From the NCBI RefSeq assembly GCF_034190915.1, contig NW_026947486.1:81882044-81946043 (forward strand): a DNA stretch of 64,000 bases, read 5' to 3'. The translations under genes were made by a program, and so were the position numbers. The notes beneath the pieces were generated by a model. It had not been told where the DNA came from and searched no databases. It worked only from the letters and a program-made list of their open reading frames with translations. Shown here piece by piece: positions 10,745 through 21,820 of this stretch (positions are counted from its first letter, which is position 1; every line of letters starts with the position of its first letter). The DNA comes from Cavia porcellus. Lineage: Eukaryota > Chordata > Mammalia > Rodentia > Caviidae.

Positions 10745-12170
10745 ATTTTGAGGAGTTGGTACATGCACACGATCTATCTCAATTCTTTTCTTCCTCTTCC
10801 CTCTGTACCTCCCATTTGCCAGCATCAAATTCATTTAGTCTTATAAGTCCCTATAAAGCCAGGGATCATATACACAGGTTAACAGCCAGAGTAACAGGCC
10901 AAAAAATATGAAACACATGAAAAATCGTATTAAATCGAGCTACAATTTTAGATACATTGTTCATTCTGAATTACAGTGACCTTTCTCTATTTTGCCCTAT
11001 TGTCAGTCTTTATTTTTCACTTTCTTTATATATTAAGTTTCTCACATAAGAGAAACCATATAATATTTAATCTTTTGTGCTTAATTTACTTCACTTAACA
11101 TTATGGTTTCAAGGTGCATCCATTTTCTTACAACTGACTCAAGTTTAGCCTTCTTTATGGCAGACTAGTACTTCATTGTATATAAGTACACCATATTTTC
11201 TTTATCCATTCATTTGTTGATAGCTGCTTTCAAGGTTTTGCTATTATGAATTATGCTGTTATAAACATGGGTGTGCATATATCACTGTGTTATGCTGTCC
11301 TTAGCTCTTGGGAAGATACCTAGAAGGGGGATAAGTCGGTCAAATGGACTTTCTAGTTCTAGTTTTTGAGGAATCCCCATACTAATTTCCCCAGTAGTCG
11401 TATCAGTTTACATTCTCTCCAACAAGTTTAAGTATTTTTTCTCCATCCCTGCAGCCTTACCAGCACTGATTATTGATTGACTTTGTGAGGACAGTCATTC
11501 TTTCTGGAGTGAGATACAATTGTGTCTGAGTGTTGTTTTAATTTTCATTTCTTTAATTGGCAGTGATGCTGAATATTTCTTCATATATTTATTGGTCATT
11601 TGTACTTCTTTATCTCAGGAATGACTATTCATTTCAGATGCCCATTTTTGACTGACTCTCTAAAGTTGAAGGGTCTATTTTTTTGACTTTTTTATGTATG
11701 CTAGATACTAGTCCTTTACACACTAGCAGCCAAAATTTTTTCCCATTCTGTAGGCTGTTTCTTCACTGTTAGTGATTTCTTCTGCAGTTCAGAAGCTTTT
11801 TATTTTGATGTGATCCTACTTGTTGATTCTTGGTATTATTTCTTGTATAACTGGGGTTCTGTTCAGAAAGTCTTTGCCTACACGTACATTTTCAAGAGTT
11901 TTACTCTTTAAACAGGCTAAATGTTTCTGTGGTTTTTTGAAGGGGGGGGATGTTACATTGTTATGTTTTTTTTTTTTTTACTTTTGTCGGTACATGTTTG
12001 CAGTACATAATGATTATATTCACCGTAGGGGACTGATAGATGTATATAACACATTTCAGTTGTCTTCTTCTTAATTTAGATCCTTCATCTATTTTGATCT
12101 TAGTTTAGTATACAATGAGACATGTGGGTCTAAGTTGAATCTTTGGTATTTTCTCCTCCCCATTTTGCTT
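10745..12170 (-). mobile_element. 5'-truncated LINE-1 with C-terminal ORF2
   Basis: A second L1 3' end lies head-to-tail with the previous one. A CT-rich 3' UTR tract (10780-10830) leads into ORF2 C-terminal sequence (11040-11900: 'ggagtgagatacaattgtgtctgag', 'catttcagatgcccattttt'). It continues to about 12150 ('gtttagtatacaatgagacatgtgggtc'). About 11955-12060 looks like a small unrelated insert. All frames are broken. Confidence 0.7.
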
Positions 12171-12179
12171 CCACAGATA

Positions 12180-12925
12180 AAGTACTGTAGCCAAAGAGTT
12201 GCCTTTGTCATGAGGATCAGGCCCAGTTCCTCTTATTCCTGACCAATGACAAACATCTGCTGATCACCCAAACTCTGCTCAGGGTCCCCTGAACTGTTTT
12301 CTAAGTAACCTAACATTTTGACTTTCATGTTCATCTCCTCATTGTCAAGTTTTAATGAGAATCCTACTAAGTTAGTTTAACTAAACTTCCCACCAAGTTT
12401 AACTAGAACCTTGATATCTGATCACCTTCTGCATCTGGTAAGGTGGCACATTTTACTCCTTCCTCCAAGCGATGTCTAATCAGCCTGTCCTGTATTCAGC
12501 AAGAATTTTTGCAAAATCGGTTTAGCCAGAATTCCCCCTGAGCCTTGCTGTTTTCTCTTAGTTATTTTCTACCTACTGACTCTCCCTCTGCTCTTCACCT
12601 ATAAATTCCAATTTGCTCATACTGAGTTCATAGTTCAGTTCAGTCTCTTTCCCACTCTACAAGACTTCATTGTGGTGGTCCCTACATTTATCATGATAAA
12701 TGTATAAAATCATGATAAATGTATAAAATGTAAAAATGTATAAAATCGAAATAAAATCTTCCTTGCCATTTTCAACAAGTTTCTTTGAATTTTTTTTCTT
12801 TCTCTCTCTTTTATTTGATTTTTTTTTTCCGGTGCCAGGGATCAAGCTCACGACTGTGTGCTTACAGAGCAGGCACTTATGCCGCTAAGCTAAATCCCCA
12901 GCCCCTGAATTTTTTTTCTTTAATA
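12180..12925 (+). mobile_element. Ancient ERVL-type LTR (LTR16/LTR33-like)
   Basis: The end of the block has a TATA-like 'cacctataaattcc', then 'agttcagttcagtctctttcccactctacaagac...attgtggtggtcccta', an 'aataaaatcttccttgcc' polyadenylation signal, and 'ttttcaacaagttt'. This resembles the R/U5 end of ancient mammalian ERVL LTRs. An ID SINE interrupts the 3' edge and an AT-rich direct repeat (about 12685-12750) lies just before the poly(A) signal. The 5' boundary is uncertain. Confidence 0.5.
12802..12905 (-). mobile_element. ID-like SINE with 16-bp TSD
   Basis: This is a reversed ID body ('ggtgccagggatcaagctcacgac...gccgctaagctaaatccccagcccc'). Flanking direct repeats 'tgaattttttttcttt' are at 12786-12801 and 12906-12921. 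The anticodon-arm palindrome is damaged ('tgtgtgcttacagagcagg') compared with the younger copies. Confidence 0.9.
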
Positions 12926-12926
12926 A

Positions 12927-13265
12927 TATTGGGTTTTAGTTCCCTGCCAGCCCATAGAATTATTGTATAAAGCACTCACATCCTGTAGAATTATTTTTAA
13001 ATAGCTCACATCTTCCCATGGGAAGCAGAGATCACCTTATCCTTTTAATGGTACAAAGTCTGCCTCTCACAGACTCTGATTATTCACTGTTATCCACTTA
13101 TGGCTGTATGTGGCATGCTGTGTACTCGTCCTTTAGGCTATGGGCATATATGACTAATACTACTGTTAATCTCATCTGTCCAGTACTGGGCATTGTAGGC
13201 TCAGCTATCCCATATGAAGGAATGCTCAAAACAGTTGATGTAATGAACAGGAAGGACCATGACCA
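12927..13265 (+). mobile_element. 5' LTR of an ERVL-type provirus
   Basis: The block 'agttccctgccagcccatagaattatt...acatcctgtag', then 'aaagtctgcctctcacag...gctgtatgtggcatgctgtgtactcgtcc', aligns by eye with 17430-17640, which begins TGTAGCAG as ERVL LTRs do. The two LTRs are strongly diverged, so the insertion is old. The 3' limit is an estimate. Confidence 0.5.
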
Positions 13266-14620
13266 ATGACACTAGGTAAGTTGTAATTAGCTGCTCCTGG
13301 CTAATTAACTACTTTCCTGATATGGCAAATACTGCCTGGAGAAAACTGCTAATTTCTGGTGAACTTGTACTTTGGCTTGTATGACACTGTGTTGTCTTTG
13401 CCTCATGTCACCATCTTACCACTCTAAATCTCTATTTCTGGGCTGGGGGTTTAGTATAGGGAATACAGAGCTTCCCTACCATCTGTGAGGCCCTGGATTC
13501 CATCCTCAGTACCACAAAATGCTCTACTCAAAGCAACACCTGTTGTTTATTATAGATTTCAATCTGATGTACCATTGAGTTTGGCAAGTAGTCTCCAAGG
13601 CTCCCTCCTATGAAGATGACATAGCCCAGATGACACAATATGGTATCTTAACCTCTTGCCATCTGAGTTTCATTAACCAAGGGTGGGACTAGAACTCTCC
13701 GATCACTGTGCCTAGACTGGTTACCATCACTGGCTGCTTGCAGCAGATATGAAAACCTTGCGTGTGATTGTACACTCCCAGAATAGACTGGGGATGCCCT
13801 GTGTGGTACTTGTGGAAAAGAAGGAGACCACCACCATGAAGACAATTAAGCATAGTAGCTCAGTTTCCTAATGGGCATTGCCATGCAGACAAGAGGCATC
13901 CTTACTTCTCTCTTGTGATCCTGTTTCCCTCACTGTTCTTGTGTGTGTTATCCTGACTCCAAAGGTGTTGACTCCCAAATGTAATTGAGACACATGTCCA
14001 TAGTGGTCCATGGCCACATACTCATGATTATTTTAAAATGAAGATGAGTAGTTTACATTCAATTGCTCTTCCAATGTATAACTCTTAGCCAACGGGGAGA
14101 GGGTTTGCCTAGCACTTCTGCTTATATCAAATGGCTAATAGTGTGGCCACAGGGTTGGATGGATCATCAAGGCTATACACCAAATTGTCATACCCGATGT
14201 GGACCTTGACCCTGAGAAGATTGACTGTCATTCCTTAGAGGAGCAGGCAACTACCTTTAGGGCGATCCCCAAACTCCTAAACTTGTCCCATAACCACCAA
14301 GAAACCAAAAGCGGAGGCTTTACATGAATGGAAAGATAAATTAGTCTGAGAGAATTTTTATAGAAAGAAAAGAGGAAGAGGGAGGGCCACCCTGGGGCAG
14401 AACTTGGGCCTCATGCTCTTCTGCTGTGCTGCTGCTTATGCTTCCACTACAACAAAGAGCTCAATGTTTAGGCTTGCAAGGGAAAAATCAAACTGAATCG
14501 GAGGTCTGAAATTTGACACAATTGCAAATCCAAAACTTACTAAAATTATTTACATAGCAAAAAAATGAGAGGGCACTGCCTGGCTTTTTTACCTCTATAA
14601 CAGATTCTGAATTAATGTCA
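13266..14620 (+). pseudogene. gag: ERVL leader/gag region remnant
   Basis: This is the region between the 5' LTR and the protease remnant, where leader and gag would lie. At 13802-13830 one frame shows Cys-x2-Cys-Gly-Lys-Glu-Gly followed by His residues, which recalls a nucleocapsid zinc knuckle but has the wrong spacing. No frame is open for long. An ID-like SINE sits at 13440-13522. The assignment rests mainly on position. Confidence 0.35.
13440..13522 (+). mobile_element. ID-like SINE (older subtype)
   Basis: 'gggctgggggtttagtatagggaatacagagc...aggccctggattccatcctcagtacc' followed by 'acaaaa' is a sense-orientation tRNA-derived ID unit with a short tail. It is diverged and I found no TSD. 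Confidence 0.65.
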
Positions 14621-14624
14621 ACAT

Positions 14625-14885
14625 TTGCTGAAATGCACCAATTGGCAAAACATCACAGACTTAATCAATACTGGGGTTCAAATTCCAGGTATATCTGGGG
14701 AGCTATTACATTTAAACAAGGTACCCCCTATAATTTTAAGGGAGTTACTGGTCATAAATAGAGAACAAATAAGTATGCCTAATCCTATCAGAGTTATTAT
14801 TATTAATTTGCATACATTGTTCATGGTCATAGCACTCATTGCCATAAAATATCCTTTACTGAGCAGGGACATTTTGTCACAATGA
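14625..14885 (+). pseudogene. pro: ERVL protease remnant
   Basis: An 86-codon open frame contains Leu-Ile-Asn-Thr-Gly-Val-Gln near its start, where retroviral aspartic proteases have the catalytic Asp-Thr/Ser-Gly. It ends near Leu-Ser-Arg-Asp-Ile-Leu, like the conserved protease C-terminal segment. The catalytic Asp reads Asn, so the product would be inactive even if expressed. Placement immediately before the RT remnant supports the call. Confidence 0.5.
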
Positions 14886-15620
14886 ATAATAAAGTTATAT
14901 TACATCTTGGTCACTTAAAACTTGGCTCAACTAAATTAGATGCTATGAATCCCCTAGTCAAAATAGTTAACATGGCCCAGTGTAACTTAAAACAGGTTCT
15001 TCAAGGATTAACATTTATTATATAAAGCCAAATTGGTGAAGGAGTAATTATCTCCACTGTTTATCCATTTAGCTTCCCAAATTGGCCTGTCCTCAAGCCT
15101 AAAATGAGTGAATAGTGCTTCGCAGCAGATAACTACAGCCTCAGTGTTGTAGTGTCATCCATTAAGGTCCTCATACTCAGTACCCCTTATAATTGGAGTT
15201 ACTGACTGCATCCAATCAGCAAGTGGTAAATATTTTGCTGTTATATATTTGGATAATATGTTCTGTACAATGTCTATTTCAATAACTTTTCAGCTGCAGT
15301 TTGTCTTCATCTCCTAAAGGATATAATATGCCTTTTTAAGCCTTACGATTGCACATTATTTTTTTCAGGCAAGACTCCAACTGCATTCATCTTTATCTAA
15401 GGACACACTTGTGACATTATATTGATGACTTCCTCCTGTAGCGAGATTCATTTGACACATTTGTGAGGGATATACAAATACAAAGGGGCTCATGAAAGGG
15501 TATGGACCATTCATTCACACATAGTGCAAGGCCCCACCTGTTTTTAAATTACTACAAATTATCTGGTAAATCACTCCACCCTGACAGTATCTAAAAAGAG
15601 TTACTGACCCTTTTAACACC
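14886..15620 (+). pseudogene. pol: ERVL reverse transcriptase remnant
   Basis: Frame fragments resemble the RT fingers ('FPNWPVLKPK' near 15075-15105) and the catalytic loop (Tyr-Ile-Asp-Asp near 15417-15428, in a Leu-Tyr-Ile-Asp-Asp-Phe-Leu-Leu context). Several stops and frameshifts separate the pieces. The YIDD box is typical of ERVL/class III RTs. The element cannot encode an enzyme. Confidence 0.55.
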
Positions 15621-16330
15621 TAGAGTTTAGTAAAAGTTCAATATAGTTTAGTACTTTGGTATCCTGAAAGCAACATATTCTTCATTTATAAATTTTGCGT
15701 AATTTTATTGATACTGTTACTTACAAATCACTCACATTGAATGGCACCTTCTCCAATGAAAAGCTCTCGAATGTATCCAAACTGAAATCAGCAGGCACTT
15801 ATGTTAGTGCCGTCATGCACTCCTTTACCAAGGAAGCTTTAGCAACCTCCTCTCAGTTGTCCTGGGGTTTCTAGACCACTTGTAATAACCGTAATTTGTT
15901 TATAGGTTTCCCTCCTTTACGGACCTGCACTATAAATTATCAGAGAAAAAATTGCTGGCTACATACTTGCCTCTCCTGAAAATCAAAGCTCTCACAGTGT
16001 CTGCACCTCTAACCTTCTGTACCTGGCTGCTCATTATGCCTTGCATCATGGAAGCAGCATCCACAAAAACAGCACAGGTACTGAGGCCTTCTTTATACAG
16101 AATGGAGCCAAATCTGGGCCTTTTACTATATCCCACCACAGGAGAGACTGGCCTCCTTTATCCTCAGTCATTTACCAGATGTATGATTCACCCCAGGCCC
16201 TTGGCCTCCTGGGGACTCCCTTAGTAGCAACTGAGAGATCAACAAGAGAATTATGAGATGGAGTTCAGTAAAAGGATGCTACTTTTAATAACCAACATAT
16301 CCCTGAAAACAATTGACCACACCACAGGCA
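15621..16330 (+). pseudogene. pol: ERVL pol: connection/RNase H-like remnant
   Basis: The frame at 15952-16224 begins with Leu-Ala-Thr-Tyr, and its upstream codons give Leu-Ser-Glu-Lys-Lys-Leu-Leu-Ala-Thr-Tyr. This is reminiscent of the conserved E-K-x-L-L-A segment before the RNase H domain in ERVL polyproteins. Stops interrupt both sides. A B1-ID dimer then splits it from the integrase part. Confidence 0.45.
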
Positions 16331-16334
16331 GTCA

Positions 16335-16560
16335 TTTTTATGTTGTTGTCATACCAGAGGTTGAATCCTGGGCCCTCACACTGAGCTATGTTGCTAGCCC
16401 TTTTTATTTATCTATTTATCTATCTATTTATCTATTTTTTATCTGAGCTAAAGGTCTCAGCAAGTTGCTACAGTGCCCAGGCTGGGCTTACTTTGCAATC
16501 CCACTTTCTCTGTCTCCCAGAGTGCTAAGATCATAGGTGTGTACCACCGCCCCAAGGTCA
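16335..16560 (-). mobile_element. B1-dID dimeric SINE with internal (TATC)n
   Basis: A reversed ID-like unit (16345-16402, 'ataccagaggttgaatcctgggcc...actgagctatgttgctagccc') is followed by a TTTATCTA microsatellite (16403-16440). A reversed, diverged B1 comes next (16445-16555, 'ctcagcaagttgctacagtgcccaggctgggc...gtgtgtaccaccgcccc'). The sense order is B1-spacer-ID. The microsatellite has expanded in the linker. Confidence 0.65.
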
Positions 16561-17300
16561 GGCAGGCATCTTAACATTGGGATGACCTGGCCAACAAATG
16601 GTCCTATCTGCACATTTTTGGGCCATAGCCTTAAAGTTGCCTCTTTTAAGACACACTGGAAATCTCTTGCTTCATGGATACTCAAAATATAAATCAAAAT
16701 TACCCATGTCTCTACATATACTAAAGCCTTAATACATGGTCTTACCAAGACACTCTGTATCCCTTTAGGAATTCCAGACAAAGTGGCAAAGGCACTCATT
16801 TCACTTCTCAGATAGTGGTGGGCTTGAGGAGAAAGCATTTAATAGAACTTTCCCTCCCTTATAGTTCCCAGGCAGCTAGTTTAGTTGAAACCTTAATGGG
16901 CTCCTCAGAGATTGTTTACTTAAGTCAAAATTGGCAAATGGCTGAGAGTCACTATTGCTTCAGTATTGGTTAGTCTAAATTCATATCCCCATACTCTGGT
17001 TTCTCTTCAGATCATATAAATTCATGTCCCTTGGGGATGTGCATTCCACATACCAGTGCTACACGAGTCCCTCAAATGGCTTCACTGACCGTAAAGGAGG
17101 ACTTCTCTAATGTTTAGGCACTGTGTCCCTCCTTCCTCTTGGTCAAGTGCCTACTTCACTTTCTAGGAAGTGAACACTTCATCTACTTCCAGGTCATCAC
17201 CAAGGTTTAAACTGATGTCAAGGTAACAAAGGATCAAATGTGATGTAGGCCCTAAAATTAGTATTAACTGCTTCCTTGACATCTGGAAAAATCTTGAGGG
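16561..17300 (+). pseudogene. pol: ERVL integrase remnant
   Basis: Frame fragments include a Cys-Ile-Pro-Leu-Gly-Ile-Pro-Asp segment (about 16757-16785) resembling the second-Asp region of a retroviral integrase core. A Phe-x-x-Pro-Tyr/Leu-like segment and a 'VET' motif (about 16845-16900) resemble the catalytic-Glu region. Many stops are present. Position between the RNase H remnant and the 3' LTR supports the call. Confidence 0.45.
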
Positions 17301-17422
17301 CGTCATATATTCTAATCACAAGTTCCCTGTTCATTCTGCTCATGTAGATAAACAAAGACAAAGATAAAAACAAATAAGACTCACCATATCATGGGAACCA
17401 GACACAGTTCTTGTTTATCTCT

Positions 17423-17745
17423 TGTAGCAGATTTCAGTCCCTGCTGGTCCATAAAATTATTCAGACAAGAAAATTACATCCTTCTGTGGGAACTAAGGGC
17501 CACTAAAGCCTCTTAATTCTTCAAAGTCTGCTTCCAGCAAGCCCTGCTTGTTTATTCTAGTTCCAAGTACCACTCCCTGTGGTTGCATATGGTGTCCTCC
17601 TCTCTTGCGTAATGAATGTATGTGCCTAATAAACTGCTGTCAATCTAAAATGTCCAGCAACAGAGGCCATGTAGCCAGCCTTCTCGACCACCCTAGACCG
17701 GGGCTCCATCTCTCATCAATGGAATGAAGAGGACATGATGGAAAC
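17423..17745 (+). mobile_element. 3' LTR of the ERVL-type provirus
   Basis: It starts TGTAGCAG, the usual start of ERVL/MLT2-type LTRs. It shares 'agtccctg(c)...cccataaaattatt', 'aaagtctgc' and 'tgcatatggtgtcctcctc' with the 12.9-13.2 kb block. It contains 'cctaataaactg', a plausible polyadenylation signal. The end is an estimate. Confidence 0.5.
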
Positions 17746-17769
17746 AAGAACTAACAAAGAAAAAACACA

Positions 17770-18640
17770 ATTATATTTCTTTTATATTTACCTATATAGC
17801 TAGATTTACTGATCTATGTATTTCTTCATGTGGGTTCAAGTTACTATCTAGTACTGTATCCATTCATTTAGTTTTGAAAATTCACTCTTTAGTATTTCTT
17901 GTAGAACAAGTCTTCCAGCAAGAGAGATTTTTTCAGTTTTTCTTTATCTGGGAATACCTTTATTTTTCTTTCATTTTAATAGTTTAGATGGATATAGAAT
18001 GCTTAGTTGGCAGTCTTATTTTTATTTCAGCACTTTTGCTGAAAGTAATTTTATTGACTTCTGGCTTCCATGATTTCTAAAAATAAAGCAGCTGTTAATT
18101 TTGTTGAACAACACTTGTATTAAATGAGTCACTTTTCTCTTGCTGTTTTCAAAATTCTATTTTTTGTTTTATCTTTTGATAGTTTAATTATGATGTGTTT
18201 AGGCGTGGAACTCTAAATTTATACCACTTAGAGTTCATGTCATTTCTTGGATGTAGACTCACATTACTTCAATGAAATTCAGGATTTTCAAAAATATTTC
18301 TTCAAATATATCCCTCCCACCATTCTTTCTCTCCTCTGCTTTGGTGTCTCTCCTCTGCTTTGGCTGTTAGTATTCTTGGTTGTATCCAACAGGTATCTGA
18401 GATTCTATTCTTTTTATTTCATCTTAAATAGTCTCAACTAACCTATATTGAATTTCACTGATTCTTCTGCCTGCTCATTTCTGTTATCAAGTTCCTCTGT
18501 GAATTTTTGTTTTAACTCTACACTTTCTATTTCAAAAATATAATTTCCATGTGTTTCAACTCAGAGTATTATTTTGTTGCTATTCAGTTTTATTATTGTT
18601 GCTGTTTGCTTGTTTATGTACTGCAGAAGCAATTGTATGA
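17770..18640 (-). mobile_element. Old LINE-1 ORF1 fragment
   Basis: Reverse-complement L1 ORF1 phrases occur in order: 'cattttaatagtttagatggatatagaatgc' (17980), 'gactcttctggcttcc'-like sequence, then 'atagtttaattatgatgtgtttaggcgtgg' (18180) and 'caaatatatccctcccacc' (18305). Near 18440-18530 are the RRM/coiled-coil-side segments. It is far more diverged than the 32 kb ORF1. Confidence 0.6.
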
Positions 18641-18842
18641 AATGTATATTCTTTGTCATACTGACCACTGAAGTCTCTGTGTGGTTAGCTCGGAAGTTAG
18701 ACAATGATTAGAAAGAGATTACCTTAAGTTATTGGAGCCAATAAGTGTCCCAGGTTATGCTGAGGGGCTGTTCATTTGGAAGCCCTCAACACTAGTGACA
18801 GCTTTAGGTGAAAGTTTTGATCTTCTCTCAGATCTCTCCTAA

Positions 18843-18845
<3 letters not shown>

Positions 18846-18888
<43 letters not shown>
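18846..18888. repeat. (TG)n microsatellite
   Basis: About 21 TG units are uninterrupted apart from the edges, just upstream of a MaLR LTR. Confidence 0.97.
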
Positions 18889-18890
<2 letters not shown>

Positions 18891-18941
18891 CCTTCTAGAC
18901 TCCCAAGAGTCTGGATGAACTTGTCAAAATACCTATGGCCC

Positions 18942-19304
18942 TATTATGGTTTGGATCTCAACTGTACCCCACAAAGTCTCGTGTTTGGAAAGTGATTGTG
19001 TCATAGTCATTGGTGGATTGGTCCATAGCTGGCTTGCTGATAAAAGGTTGGGTCTGATCAGAAGAAGTGGGTCACTGAGGGCATGACCTAGAAAGATAGA
19101 TCAGCCTCTTTGTCTCTTCTCCTCTCTCTCTGCTTCCTGGGATGCTATCATATAATCAGCTTTCCTCTCGGATGCCCCTCTACCATGCTGTTTCTTCCCT
19201 GGAACCAGACAACCATGAACTGTAATAGTGAACAAAAATAAATTTCTCCTCCTTTAAATTGTGGGTATCAAGTAGTGTGTGCTTCAGTGATGAGAAAGAG
19301 TTAT
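18942..19304 (+). mobile_element. ERVL-MaLR LTR (rodent ORR1/MT-like)
   Basis: It starts 'tattatggtttggat' and continues 'gaagaagtgggtcactgagggcatg', 'ctctctctgcttcctgggatgc', 'aaccatgaactgtaatagtgaac' and 'aaaataaatttctcctcctttaaattgtgggtatcaagta'. It ends at a 'cagtgatgagaaagagtta'-type terminus. This is the standard rodent MaLR LTR layout, with the poly(A) signal near the 3' end. The next LTR begins where it stops. Confidence 0.8.
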
Positions 19305-19737
19305 GGCTTATACCTGGGTGCCCCTCCAAAGCCTCATACACTCATAAGTGCATGGATCATGGAGGTAGCTTGATCATGGGTGTGTGATGGTGGATTAATG
19401 ATAACTGGATTATTCCACTGGTTGGTTTATTATAGTTCTGTGTACGGATAATGGGAATGCCCAACCTGGGTGTACATAGCACCAATCAGTAGGCTTGTAG
19501 CCTGAGTGAAATAAAAAGTGAAATGAGGGCTCAGTTACTTTACTGCTTTCTGTCTGTATACCACAAACTTTTCTTGTCTGCCGTGCTCGTCTGCCATGCT
19601 GCTCTGCCTTGGAGCCAGCCAACTATGGACTGAAAACTCTACAAACTATGAGCTAAAGTAAACCTTTCCTCTTTTAACTTGTGGTTGTTCAGTATTTTGT
19701 CCCAGTAATTAGAAAGTAACTAAGACAGTGACTAAGA
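19303..19737 (+). mobile_element. ERVL-MaLR LTR abutting the previous one
   Basis: It starts 'gttatggcttatacctgggtgcccc'. It contains 'tcgtctgccatgctgctctgccttggagccagcc', 'atggactgaaaactctacaaac' and 'gagctaaagtaaacctttcctcttttaacttgtgg', and ends 'cagtaattagaaagtaactaagaca'. It is closer to the LTR at 24.5 kb than to its left neighbour, so it is probably a separate insertion rather than a tandem copy. Confidence 0.8.
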
Positions 19738-20074
19738 TAGATCTTTCATTTCCTCACTTTTCATTTCAAGCCCTTTTTTGTCAGCCTATATTTTTTGCCC
19801 CAACTTTTAGCCACTTCATCAGGCAGCCACAATTTTAATTTAATTTTAAATTTAAATTTTAAGTGTTTCAATAAACATTCTTAGCAAAAAGGCAAGATCT
19901 GAATCAGGTCAAATGAAGGTAAGATTACGAATGGAGTCTCCCGGGAAACCATGTCACAGGTCAAATAATTGCAATTATACTGGTACATGTCTTTGAAACA
20001 GCTTCAACTTCATTCTTTTTTCTCCAGTAGTACAAGGTTCCTAATTTGCCACATGAAACTGTGTGGCTGTCAGT

Positions 20075-20165
20075 TTTCTTTTTTGTTTGGTACTGGGAAT
20101 CAAACTCAAGATCTTGCGCTTACTAGGCAGACGCTTAATGCAGTTAAGCTGTATCCCACACTGAA
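20075..20165 (-). mobile_element. ID-like SINE (older subtype)
   Basis: 'ttttgtttggtactgggaatcaaactcaagatcttgcgc...taggcagacgcttaatgcagttaagctgtatccc' is the reverse complement of a tRNA-derived ID unit. Confidence 0.65.
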
Positions 20166-21015
20166 TGTCAGTTTTCAAGGCTGCTACAGAGCTAAAGGAA
20201 AGGGGATAGGCACATAACAAATTAAAACATTGCAGAGCTTGCTGATCTTATCACAATTTAGCTATTCCTCAATAAATAGTCTCTGATTCCTGAATGTATT
20301 TGGTTAATTTGTAGATATCCAAAAAAGTTGATTCCAATCATTTTGGTCATTATTATCATTACTTCTGTAGAAGAATTTTTCTTCCTTATCACTGCATTAT
20401 TTTGACATCACTTGAATGTAATTTTGACTTAGTTATCTGTCGTATACTTTGGTAGATATATCATTTGGAAGGGTGTGTATTAAAATCTGAAGCTTGAAAT
20501 AGGGAAATGTATTATAAAGAATATAATATGGAAGACGGCAGAATATTATGAAACATTGTGATGTATTAGCTCATTCAAGGACAATTTGCCAGATGTAGAG
20601 AATCAATGTCTTAGGACAGAGCTCTAAGGAATTACGGTATGTAAGGGTAATTTAGAGAAAGGCATAATCAAAAAGGCAAGAGGAATCGGAAAACATGAAT
20701 TTTTAAAAGATTTGTCTTTTACTATAGCATGGTTTGAAACCTAGTGTAGTTACCATCTTTCTTCTTGCCGGTATAGAATGCCCAATGGGTCTGCCTAGCC
20801 TTGGAGCAGCAGGGTGCCATTTTTCATTCCAGAACACAGACTTCAGGTCATTTATCAGGTCCATAAGCCTTCAGCTTATCTCTTTCACTAATCTTTCCAA
20901 CTGTTTTCCAAATTCTGTCTTCTATTTGAAGCCTACTGCCATAAGTTAAACCAGAAGCAATGTATACACTTATATTGGCTCCCTAAAGATCTTGTTTCTT
21001 CTCCTCTGTCTTTTT
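20166..21015. other. No recognised feature
   Basis: I see no repeat family or exon here. A 71-codon frame at 20734-20949 has no recognisable domain. Confidence 0.35.
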
Positions 21016-21019
21016 AACT

Positions 21020-21115
21020 ATAGATATATATATATACACATATATACATATGTATATATATACATATGTGTATATATATCTGCATCTGCATCTACATCTA
21101 TATCTATCTATAGCC
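21020..21115. repeat. Compound TA/CATA/ATCTGC microsatellite
   Basis: An alternating TA tract with CA interruptions runs into 'tctgcatctgcatctacatctatatctatc'. It is low complexity, and open frames on both strands here are artefacts. Confidence 0.95.
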
Positions 21116-21145
21116 ATATCTGTATTTTTATTTGTTCCTATATAA

Positions 21146-21495
21146 TGTGGCTTGAATGCATCCACTCCAAAATTTAGGTATTGCCAATGTGATAATATTA
21201 AGATGTGGGCCCTGTAAGAGGTGATTTAGCTCTGAAGAATCTGTCTCATTAGTGGGATTAAAGTTATTATAAAAGAAGCTTTACACAGTATTCAGCTAGC
21301 TTCCTCTTCTTTTCTTATTCCATGCGAGGATACAACTTTTATTCTCTCTTAGCTTTCCATCTTATAGCATGTGAGGACAGTCAAGAAGGCTCCAACCAGG
21401 TTCCAGTACCTCAGTTTTGAACTTTCCAGCCTCCAAAATAGTGAGAAATAAATTTCTGATATTTACAAGTTACCCATTCTCAGGTATTCTGTTAC

Positions 21496-21531
<36 letters not shown>

Positions 21532-21550
21532 CACAAATGGACCAAACAAT
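21146..21550 (+). mobile_element. MaLR (MLT/MST-like) LTR with an A30 tract
   Basis: 'tgtggcttgaatgcatccactcc' starts it. 'gccctgtaagaggtgatttagctc', 'tctcattagtgggattaaagtt', 'atttccatgcgagg'-like sequence, and 'gaaataaatttctgatatttacaagttacccattctcaggtattctgttacag' follow the MaLR layout. An A run of about 30 (21499-21528) interrupts the final bases before 'agacacaaatgg'. Confidence 0.65.
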
Positions 21551-21820
21551 GATCTTAGGGGAGGAAAATTTATCCTTTTGTCAATAATTGTGATATAAGC
21601 TATTGCCCCTTTGTAGTTGCCTTCATCAAGTCAAGAAAGACCTTTATCAGGAGTGAATAATGGGTTTGTCAAATCCTTTTGACCTCTGGTCTGTACATTG
21701 GTTTTCCTTCTGATATCTTTATATGACTATGGCATTAGAGTAATGCTAGAATAGAACTTGGAAACTACTTATAATTCGGTATGGACAGCCATATAAGGGA
21801 ATGATAAATAAGAAAGAAGT

